Shown here in pieces: positions 55,502-64,000 of a stretch of 64,000 nt of DNA. The stretch lies in contig NC_089587.1 in assembly GCF_019320115.1 (NCBI RefSeq), forward strand, positions 100,900,166 to 100,964,165, in the 5' to 3' direction. The stretch comes from Miscanthus floridulus. Taxonomy: Eukaryota; Streptophyta; Magnoliopsida; Poales; Poaceae. Within the stretch, counting starts at the first letter, position 1. Each line of letters starts with the position of its first letter. Below the pieces are notes generated by a model, which searched no databases, was not told the origin of the DNA, and worked only from the letters and a program-made list of their open reading frames with translations. The position numbers and the translations under genes are program-made.

Positions 55502-56834
55502 TGTCGGTGTTTCGAGTAAACACCAACTAGTAAATTTGTATTTATTGCGCGTTAGATCCGGATGGTGTGCTAAAGCACACAAGGTTTATACTGGTTCGGG
55601 CAGAATGTCCCTACGTTCAGTTTGCTGCTGCTCGTGTTATTAGCACTGAAAAAGGTTCGTAATAGGAGGTACAAACGGCCGAGAGAGGGACAGGTCCCAA
55701 GTCTCTGATGGAAAGGTCGAAAGGACGCTGAGAGCTTGGTTGCTGCTCAGCTGTGTGTGTGATATGTGTCGAATTGATCCATCCCCCTTAGCGGGGTGCC
55801 CTGCCCTCCCTTTTATAGACCAAGGGGAGCAGGGATTACAGATGGGAGAAAGAGAAAAAACCAGAGGTAGAGAAGGCCCTTCGCAGGTGTCGGGTCTTTC
55901 TTTTCCCTTGAGCCAGCCCTGCTGATATGGCAGACGGTGTCAGGGATAGCACGTTCGCTGATCCTAATAGGGCTGTGCTCTGGCTTCGTTCAGCAAGTGG
56001 TCAAGTCTCATCCTACTCCGACGGACGGTGCGGCGTGCCAGGGTGCCGAGCCATGACCCTACGGGGAGTAGACGGGGTAGTGACCATACATTCATCACTA
56101 TAGGTGATGTGAGTTCCCTCCTAGATCGTAGTGGTTGTCGTATGCTTGTGTCAGGATCCGCGTCCGAGGGCTGATGGCGGCGCCCACAACACTATAAGAC
56201 AAAAATTGACGCCTACAACACTGTTCGGGCTCTGTCATGCCTGGAAAGGCTTAAAGCGCCCGTCCCATCGTATCCGGATGGTACTTTCCTGTAGGCATGT
56301 AGGTCATGGTCCTCGGTACTACGGTTGAATCGAGTGTCATGTCCTACCCTCTGCTCGTCATTATGAAGGAGCAGGGTGTAGTCATCAGACGAGGCGGAGC
56401 CAGCCCCGGGATGTCGGGTGAGGCGGAACCTATCCCGGGTCATCGGGCGAGGCAGAGCCAGCCCTCGGGCGTCGGGCGAGGCGGACCCAGTCCTTGGTCG
56501 TCGGGTGAGGCGAAGCCGGCCCTCAGACATCGGGCGAGGCGACGCTAGCTCTCGGACGTCGGGCAAGGCGGAGCCTGCCCTCGGACGTCGAGCGAGGCAG
56601 AGCCAGCCCTCAGAGTCGGGCGAGGCGGCGCCAGCCCTCGGTCGTTGGGAGAGGCGGAGCCAGCCCTCGGGGGTCGGGCGAGGCAGAGCCAACCCTTAGG
56701 GGCCGGGCGAGACACAGCCAACCTTCGGTCGTATGGGCAAGAAGTGTAGTTGCGCTCTTATCTGTTCGGAAGCATCAGTGTTTGATGGTTATTAGTTCCA
56801 CCTCTTTAGGTACCCTAGTATTCGGTCCCCGACA
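55502..56834 (-). repeat. 3' LTR of the gypsy element
   Basis: 1333 bases bounded by inverted TGTCGG/CCGACA. A minus-strand TATA box, CTATAAAAGGG (about 55818-55808), supports promoter activity in that direction. It contains the 30-bp tandem array at 56395-56735. No second LTR is inside the window. Confidence 0.75.
56395..56735. repeat. ~30-bp tandem repeat array inside the gypsy LTR
   Basis: About 11 degenerate units of the type TCGGGCGAGGCGGAGCCAGC + CCTCGGACG. They give artificial open frames on both strands (for example minus 56692-56213, rich in ARRPRAGSALPD). Unit length varies by 1-3 bases. Confidence 0.85.
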
Positions 56835-56835
56835 G

Positions 56836-57150
56836 TAGCCCCCCGAGCCCCTAGGTGATTCGGATAGAATCACCCGGGGTGTGATTTGACTTGCCAGAGG
56901 GTGCGCATGAGCGCACCCGACGGGTGTAGCACCCGAGCCCCGGGGTGATTCGGATAGAATCGTTCGGGGGGTATTTTGATTAGCTAGAGGGTGCGCGCGA
57001 GCGCACCCGTCGGGTGTAGCCTCGAGCCCCTGGGTGATTCAGATAGAATCGCCTGGGGGGTATATCGATTCACCAGAGGGTGCGCGTGAGCGCACCCGTC
57101 GGGTGTAGCCCTCGAGCCCCCAGGTGATTCGGATAAAATCACCCATGGGT
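56836..57150. repeat. ~90-bp tandem repeat next to the gypsy LTR
   Basis: Units start TAGCcc..CGAGCCCC at 56836, 56927, 57017 and 57106 (periods 91, 90 and 89). Each contains GTGATTCGGATAGAATC and GAGGGTGCGCGTGAGCGCAC. The fourth is partial. The array overlaps the polypurine region. Confidence 0.88.
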
Positions 57151-57585
57151 AATTCGGACCCTTCACGAGTATGGTTGTGAGATTTGGTGTTTTGACAGCT
57201 GGATAGCTTAAAGGGAACCCTGGTATGCCGTTCGTTGGGATTCATCCAGGGTCAGCCTGACTCGATTGCGGATCGAGACTCCCTTGAGGCTCGTGCGCCT
57301 GAGTTTTGACCGCTCGCGTCCCATCCCTCATTGGGACAGCCGTCGAAACTATTGGGCCAGCCCTCGAACTCTTGGGCCCAGGCGGGCCGGAGAAATGCTT
57401 TTTGACCCATATTTCCTTCTACGGGAAAAGAGTCATGGTCCGCCCGGGAAAGTGAAACGTCCGACGCGACTTTGGTGGGAAAGGATAGGGATTGGGGGCA
57501 CATGTCCCGTGTGGTGACGTGGTGGCGAATCATGGCAAGCGCGGAGATCTAGGCGGATGGTTGCCTTCCTCGCATCTGTTGCCCC

Positions 57586-57592
57586 TATAAAA
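57586..57592 (+). promoter_or_regulatory. TATA box ahead of the antisense gypsy ORF
   Basis: TATAAAA lies ~185 bases upstream of the first Met of the plus-strand reading frame. It suggests the antisense ORF has, or had, its own promoter. Confidence 0.5.
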
Positions 57593-57770
57593 CCAAAGGG
57601 TTCGCCCGTAGGTTCTGTACTTTGCCTCCTCGCCTTTGCGTCTACAACCTCCGCCACCAATCGCCTGAGCCTCCCGCACCTGCATCACAGCCATCGTCAA
57701 GCTCGCATTCATCCACCCCAATCATCTAATGGAGGCGTGGTGCAGATCCGATGTCACCCTCTAGTGCCTG

Positions 57771-60700
57771 GTGGGCCTTGTTCTCTGCGGCCTTCTTTGC
57801 TCGTGGACCACCAACGAGGAGTGGTGGCTGCCCAGCAATGAAGACACGTCATCGCCACCCAAAGGCTACGTCATGTCCCTCGCTCGCTTTCATGAGCGGG
57901 GATTCACCACCCCCACCCACAAGTTCCTTCGAGGGCTACTGAATTACTACAAGGTAGAGCTACAACACTTTACTGCCAATGGGGTCCAGCACATTACGGC
58001 GTTCGTCGCCCTGTGTGAGGGGTTCTTGGGGATTAGTCCCCACTTCAACCTATGGCGGTATTTCTTTGCCGTCACTCTCTTGAAGAAGTAGGACAAGAAA
58101 TGAGAGCTGAGCGTGCCGATGGGATGCGCTGGCATCTTGCTCCGCAACAACCGGGTCAACGAGTACCAGTCGATGCGTCTATCGACCTCCAATAAGGGGT
58201 GGCGTTCGCATTTGTTCTACGTCAAGAACGACGCAGCTGCCCCATTGCCAGCGTTCACCGGATGCCTCATCGAAGAGGTCCCGGAATCATGGAGGATGTG
58301 GGGGGTCCTAGATAAAGACAAGAAGAAAATCCAGGACCATCTCACTGCCCTCTAAATTCTGAAGGAGAGGGGCGTAAAGGGGTCGGGGATCATCGGTGCC
58401 TACCATATGCGGAGGGTGGCGTCACTGATGAGTCGTGTGCTCCCCTTGTACATGATGGTGCTCGGAGCATCACTCGATGGGACGACGCTTGTCGATGAAG
58501 CGCTCTCCTCATCCGATGTGGCGCAGCGCATGAAGGAGGCGATGGAGCCTTCGAAGGATGACGCCGGCATCATTCTTGATTTCATGTATCTGGTGCCAGG
58601 GCACCTCCTAATGTGGCCAAAACTGGGGTACATCGACTTCGTAAATTCTCTTTCCCCGTGCCTCCTTTTTAATTGAGCTCTCAACTCCTTGATGCTGACA
58701 TTGAGATAGCAGGACCAGCCAAAGAGGCTCATCCTTATGGACCGTGCGGCTCCGCTGCCGAAGGACCCATTCGTGATGGTGGCAAATCGCACCGTGGCCA
58801 AGTGGGAAAAGAAGATGAAAGAGGTCGAGAGGAAAAAGAAACAATAGAAGCTGCAGGCACGGGACCGAGGAGAGGAGATAGACAGTGATGACGATGACGA
58901 CGACAATGAGGAAGATGATGAGGTAGTCACAGACACTGAGTGGGGTGACCTGGGAGGCGAGGATGCGCTGATAGGTACCCACTCATCAATGCAGGGACCC
59001 TTCTTGTTCCATGTGAGGGAACGTGTGGCTATGAGGCTAGAGGAGATGGGCCAGACCGTCGGCCTGTCCTTAGCATCATCAGGGTGGGCGGATCTGCCAC
59101 CTCGCCTGAGGTGCCAGTGGGAGCAGGTGGACCCGTCGCCATGCCCCAAGAGCCAGCGGGAGCGGGCGGATCCACCGCCGCGCCCGTGGTGTCGAGAGAG
59201 GGGAGTGGCTCCGCCGCCGTGCCCCTAGATACGAGGGAGGCAAGCCCCTAGGCCCAGGAGCAGGGGACGGGCTCAAAACGGTCCCACCCCAATGAGGAGG
59301 AGCAGGGAACTGGGGGTTCGTCCCCCCCCCCCAAACGTCTCCACCGCCCAACAGCGCCGACATAAGTTGCCCATTTCTCTATTTTTCTTTGTTTTTCTCT
59401 ATTTTTCATAGTGACTCACGCCTTTTGTTTCTTCTGCAATGTCGGGAGATGGGTTAGACAGGGCACTTCTATAGCGCTAGCGCCCAAGAAAACCATCGCC
59501 CTTCAGGCAAGGCGAGGGCCACCGCCTGATGTCGCTCCTGTTTTGGGCGAGAGCGGAGCCGGCGTCATAGCCTCGTCGGCCAGTCTATCACCACCCATGG
59601 TGGTGCCCTTGCCCTAGGTGGGTCAAGCCATCGGTGAGGCTAAGGGGGCACCCTCGGAGGTTGCCACTCAACTAGTGATGGAAGTGATGCTGCTCCCAAT
59701 GTCGGCGCGGTCAGAGCTGTCGACCGCACCCGTTGCGTCGACCACGGCGGGCATGGCGTAGCCGGACGAGGTCCCATCGAAGGAGGCAGAGGTGATGGTG
59801 GCCACAATGGATGGGTCGTAGCTAGAAGCTGTGGTGGTGATGCTGGAGGTAGCGGCACGTCCTGTGCTACCGGTGGCCCTAGAGACGACACCTGCCGTGG
59901 GCGGGACCGAGGGGGTCATGGCCCAGGGACCCTCGGACACCATGGTGGTTGCCGAGGAGACCGGTAGGGAGTTGTCCCTAGTCCTGCCATTGGAGGGCCA
60001 CCACCTACCCATGCAGGATGAGCCCCCGCTCCGATGGGTGAGTTCATGGCACCCGTCGTCGAAAATCTTCACCCTCGACGATGCCACCGAGGGCACGGAG
60101 CGGGAGAAGCTCAGCGAGGGGTTCACGGCCACGATGGAAGCTCTGAACTAGGCCTGTGGTGCCCTTTGAGACGTAATCATTCCCACCATCCAGGAATTCA
60201 CTTGGTCTTGCCTCTTGATCTCTTTTTTCTTCATCTATTTTTGTTTTTTGACCACCATCTTTTTTCAGTCTCTTATTGCTCATAGCCGAGAGAAATCCTA
60301 GTTCCTTTGTGAGCACAAGGAGGATTGGGACCGCCTCATCAATGAGGCATGGCTGCATAGGGATGTGACCACCCAACTCCGACAGAGGGTGGCCGACCTA
60401 ACTCCCCTTGCCGTGGAGGCAAACAATCTTCGATGGTGGGCAGTCGAGGCCCTCTAGGATGCAGAGGATGCTAAGAAGTCTTTTAATGAACTATCGAAGA
60501 GGGCACTTCAAGATCAAGAGGAGGCTGCCAGAGTGTGGAAGGAGCGGGATGAGCTGCTCCAGCGGGATGTCAAGACCCGCTAGTGGATCATCGACCTCCT
60601 AGCCAAGGCCAAGAAGGAGAGGGATCTTAGGCTGGCGGCCGAGGAGAGGTCCATGGCCTTGGAGCATAGGGTGAAACTAGACACCGAGACGGTCGCCCGG

Positions 60701-61273
60701 CTACGCAAGGAGCAAGATGAGCTATGCCAGACTATGGAGAGTCTCCGCTCAGAGCATGGCGTGGCCTGCGGGGAGCACGACCAGGCCATCCGAGAGCGTG
60801 ACAAGGCGCAATAGAGGATCAGCTCCCTTAAGGCCGAGCTAGAGACCGCAAAAGCCCAAAAGCTAGAGGCCAAGGGTGCTACTGCCGGACTAGCCATGGA
60901 TCTCGCTGAGGCGAGGAGTCTTCTTCAGGTGGAGAGTGACGAGCTCAATATCCTAAAGGTTGCCCTAGGCATAGTCTACAATGACCTATAGGTGGTGCAG
61001 GCCGAGGGGACCAGCTCACTCATGGCCCACACCGTAGATATCACAGCGCAGGTGTGCCGGTTGGAGAATAAAGCTCTTCGCTCAGGGATCACCCAAGCCT
61101 TCGCCATCGTCCGCTCGCATTACGATGACAACATCGATTTTTAGGTGATGAGTTTTGGTTTCGTGCCTAGTTATGAACCCTCTGAGCTAGATGACATATA
61201 AGCAATGATGACTCCTTTTGCAAAAACCATGGCGAGCGAAATTGAAGATATGGTTCTCCCCGAGAAGGGGTAG
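57771..61273 (+). pseudogene. 'Putative gypsy type transposon' protein (Transposase_28-like), antisense, degenerate
   Basis: One frame is held from MGLVLCGLLC through WWLPSNEDTSSPPKGYVMSL, RGLLNYYKVELQHFTANGVQ, LCEGFLGISPHFNLWRYFF and EEVPESWRMWGV to VPGHLLMWPKLGYIDF (57771-58640), with stops at ~58089, ~58101 and ~58353. A GTAAAT donor at ~58639 and an AG near 58709 then give an exon with VMVANRTVAKWEKKMKEVER and an Asp/Glu run (58870-58920). Past Pro/Gly-rich low complexity, 60400-61130 encodes a long Glu/Ala/Leu/Arg coiled coil (VKLDTETVARLRKEQDEL), also with stops, ending near LPEKG. The domain order matches the PF04195 family of grasses, whose function is not known. Confidence 0.7.
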
Positions 61274-61993
61274 TTAGTTGAATGAGTCTGATGGACATTT
61301 ATCTATAATCTGTGGACAAGTGTTGCCACTTTTGTTTTTTAAAAATAGATTCACAACTTCATTTTGTTAAACAAATTTGGAATTTTGTTTAGTTTGATTG
61401 AACTTGCTTTCTTCCCTTTTTGCATTCGAAAAAGGTGCTCATGCAATCCGACCCTTCTGTTTGTTAAGGCCGTAGGGCCCGAGGTGTATAAGAGGGAATT
61501 TTGATTATGCTGGTGAGCAAAGTTACCATAGCCATCAGGGCATGGGTTTTTTGCAGTCTTACCAGGCATGCTCAGTTATTTGTTCCCACAAACCTTGCCG
61601 CTAACCTTAACGTGATGAAGAGGTCCAACGTAGCGACTATTTTGAAAAAAGGAGGTATTTATACCTTTATCAGCCCCCAAGTGAGGTCCGACCCCTTGCG
61701 GTTGCAGGGGTCAGATGTCACTAGAGACCGAAGAGAGGATAGCGAAACTACTTTTGTATTCACACGTACCCCTTCCTTAGGATTTTAGCTATCATTCTAT
61801 GATTGTGCGTTCGGTCTCATTGCAAGTTCGGCCTTCCCTAAGCCCCCACATGTGGAGGGGGTTCGGTCAAGGGATGGCTCGTTTTTGTGACTATCGCCCC
61901 ATCCATGGTTTTCGCAACTGGAGGGGTTGAGGCAACGTCACTTGCCTCGATAGCTCGACTAACGCGCTTGATGAGCTCACTAAAGGGGATGTT
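61274..61993. other. Remaining gypsy internal sequence
   Basis: No domain is recognised. It continues the internal region rightwards from the antisense ORF and is cut by the LTR starting at 61994. Confidence 0.4.
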
Positions 61994-64000
61994 TGAAAGT
62001 GCATCTAGCCCTTTAGTGGGTTTTGGATGATTAAATGGCAACGTGATTAAAGGACTAACCCGTTTGCTTAGTGTGGACAGGTAAAAGGTTATCTCACAGG
62101 TACTTAATGAAAGCCAAAATGATGTGTTGTTGTATAAACAATCTAGTTCAAGCACAAGACAACAATGCAAATGGAATTTATGCTAAGGCTTAATTATTGT
62201 GGGATTTCCATGTACTATGTGAAAGCAAGCTCGTGATTATTAGTTAATGAGACATGAGGGATTGCATATGGGTTGGTCTCATATTTGAAGCTTGCTAGAT
62301 TGAAATGAAAATGATAACAATACATGAATGGATGATTCAACACAAGATGTGACTTGATGGCTTGAAATGGTGAAGATAGCAAGGAAAGGCTTCAAGGTAC
62401 TAAGCAAGGGTGAAGGGCAAGCGACGGCTTGGCGGCCGAAGAACCTAGCTAGGGTGAAGAAGAAAGTACTTGCATTTAGTTGAGGTACTAATCAAGCCAA
62501 GATAGTCATATTGATGTGAAGGATCAAATCTATAATGAAGTATTTGATGGAAGTGACTTGATACATTTGGGATTATTCAAACTTGATGAATGGAATCAAG
62601 TCACATGCTCAAGATGGCTAAGCTCAAGTGAAAAGATCAATATCAACATGGTAGCACCCTTACTTGATAAAGATTAAAAGGGATGGCATCAATTCAAAAG
62701 AGAACAACTCAAGTGGTACAAATTCATATTTTTGTTTATCTTGAGTTTAATAGGTATGCCGTACTATTAAGAGGGATGCATCATGTTGATAGATAATGTT
62801 TCATAAGTGCTCAAGCCAACCCATGTGAGTTTTGAGTATTTGAGCGACAAAAGTGCTAACTGATTTCTTGCTGGTCTGGCAATACCGGACATGTCCGGTA
62901 TTCATACCGGACATGTCCGGTATTTGTCCAGCAGCCAAAAAACTATTGTTCTCGGGTTGGTTCATTGGGAGTTCTGACGTAGGTCGGGAGTTCCGACGGT
63001 CGGGAGTCCCGGCATGGGTCGGGAGTTTCGACGTCTCGCACTTCAACTGACTTAGAGGGTTCACTGTCCTGGTCATACCGGACGTGTCCGGTATGGATGA
63101 CCAGAGGCCAACGGCTAGTTTTCAAAAGTCGGGAGTTCCGATGGTCGGGAGTTCCGACGTGCGTCGGGAGTTCTGACATCTCACTAACCTTAACTTAGTT
63201 ACATGTTTTTCAAATATGCTGAGGGTCAGGAGTTCCGACGTGAGTCGAGAGTTCCGACAGTCGGGAGTCCCGGCATTCATCGGGAGTTCCGACACCTCAC
63301 AACTTCACTGTAACTTAGTTACCGTTGGCGCAGTGTGAGTCATACCGAACGTGTCCGGTATGCATACCGGACATGTCCGGTATTGCAACGGCTATAAAAC
63401 GGCTAGTTTTTCAAGGGGGCTATAAATACCCCCAAGCCTCCACCTTTGGAAGCTGCTGATTCTGCTGAGATAGACACACGTTTTTGAGCCTTGCCAACTC
63501 TCCTAAACCCTCTCTTAGTGAGTGTGTGATCCAAATTGCAAAATCAATTTGTGGGTTGAGAAAGAATTTGAAAAAGAGAGCAAGCCACCACTTGAGCACT
63601 TGTGCATATTATCAATCTTGTGATTCACATTTGTTACTCTTGGACTCTTCGGTCCTAGACGGCTAGGCGTCGCTGGAGAGCAACCGAGAGATTGTGGTTG
63701 CCTCGGAAAGTTTGTAACGGTTGATTCCGCCGCCTCAGAATCATTTAGTGGAAGGAGGAAAAGGAGTTGGAAAAGACTCGGGCTAGAGTGACCTTCGTGG
63801 TACCCTCTAGGGCTGACCTTTGCTGAGTCGCCCGTAGCCCCCTCAACGGAGAGTAGGACTCGAACGAGTCTGAACTTTGGTAAAACAAATATCGTGTCTT
63901 AATTCGCATTTCATTTGATATTTGTGTTGCTCTAGCTGTGCTGCAGGTTCTCTGTGTATATTGTCATCTCCATTAGGTGCCTGCAGTTTGGTTTGAAGAT
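61994..64000 (+). mobile_element. Partial LTR of a further retrotransposon, running off the window
   Basis: It begins TGAAAGTGCATCTAGCCC, a common start of grass LTRs. It has a promoter-like core, GGGGGCTATAAATACCCCC (TATAAATA at 63421), and a GC-mixed downstream part with a stretch typical of an R/U5 region. No end or second LTR is visible. The orientation is inferred from the TATA box. The upstream third holds the palindromic and GTCGGGAGTT arrays. Lineage is not determinable, although the CCGGAC motif clusters recall copia element I. Confidence 0.65.
62882..63383. repeat. Palindromic ATACCGGACATGTCCGGTAT and GTCGGGAGTTCCGAC repeat array in LTR
   Basis: The 20-base palindrome occurs at 62882-62901, 62904-62923 and 63364-63383. 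One-to-two-base variants lie at 63075-63094 and 63342-63361. Between them (62975-63296) are about ten copies of GTCGGGAGTTCCGAC-like 15-mers. All lie 40-540 bases upstream of the TATA box at 63421, where LTR enhancers sit. Confidence 0.85.

Larger units (their letters stand above)
55502..61993 (-). mobile_element. 3' part of a Ty3/gypsy element (probably Tat-type), minus orientation
   Basis: The 3' LTR (55502-56834) read on the minus strand starts TGTCGGGGACCGAATACTAG and ends with CACCGACA. Directly before it on the minus strand is the G-rich GGGGCTCGGGGGGCTAC, the usual polypurine region of such grass elements. The body extends rightwards to 61993, where another LTR interrupts it. No reverse transcriptase or integrase is in the visible part; they would lie further right. 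The plus-strand 'putative gypsy type transposon' reading frame is therefore antisense to the element, as in Tat-lineage elements such as Grande. Confidence 0.7.

Noticed and set aside
56391..56740. CRISPR-like regularly spaced repeats
   Set aside because: The units are contiguous degenerate tandem repeats without unique spacers, inside an LTR of a plant genome.
58400..59149. 249-codon minus-strand frame
   Set aside because: Antisense shadow of the Transposase_28-like reading frame. It has Ser runs from the Asp/Glu repeat and no domain.

Overview
The window looks like a gene-poor, transposon-rich segment of a grass (Poaceae) nuclear chromosome. The genes have spliced exons with GT-AG introns and GC-rich first exons. 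Between and inside them lie grass-type MITEs, tRNA-derived SINEs, Helitrons and nested LTR retrotransposons. A panicoid or Andropogoneae origin is my inference from the overall look of the repeats. No bacterial, viral or organellar genes were recognised.

Four host genes can be modelled to single-base exon boundaries. (1) A plastid-type glutaredoxin with a WCSYC active site (2546-6440, +, 5 exons). (2) An intronless GDSL esterase/lipase (7482-8636, +). (3) A bifunctional TH2-type thiamin salvage protein, TenA plus HAD phosphatase (9303-14243, -, 6 exons, 624 aa). (4) A secreted neprosin-domain protein (42629-49005, -, 5 exons, 450 aa). They have no evident shared pathway. The first three are closely spaced within 12 kb and form the gene island of the window.

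The rest is layered mobile DNA. A Helitron (3875-5105) sits in a glutaredoxin intron, and two inverted SINEs with perfect target-site duplications flank that gene's last exon. A long-TIR Mutator-like element (14390-26053) begins about 150 bp upstream of the TH2 start codon and has been split by a 9.8-kb Ty1/copia element (15640-25416, -). From 26 to 35 kb there are deleted hAT, Helitron and MITE pieces, including a ~760-bp tandem duplication. A second, decayed Ty1/copia element occupies 35666-42210. The neprosin introns contain a (TA)n-flanked element and several MITEs. A nearly full-length hAT transposon (50243-53967, perfect 8-bp TSD) carries a transposase broken by one in-frame amber codon. 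The right end holds the 3' part of a Ty3/gypsy element in minus orientation (LTR 55502-56834). That element carries an antisense, intron-containing 'putative gypsy type transposon' ORF, and it is interrupted at 61994 by another LTR running off the window.

I found no convincing new defence, biosynthetic or regulatory system. The observations most worth checking are the MULE/TH2 promoter junction, the antisense ORF, the (TA)n-targeting element, the inverted SINE pair and the palindromic arrays inside the LTRs.
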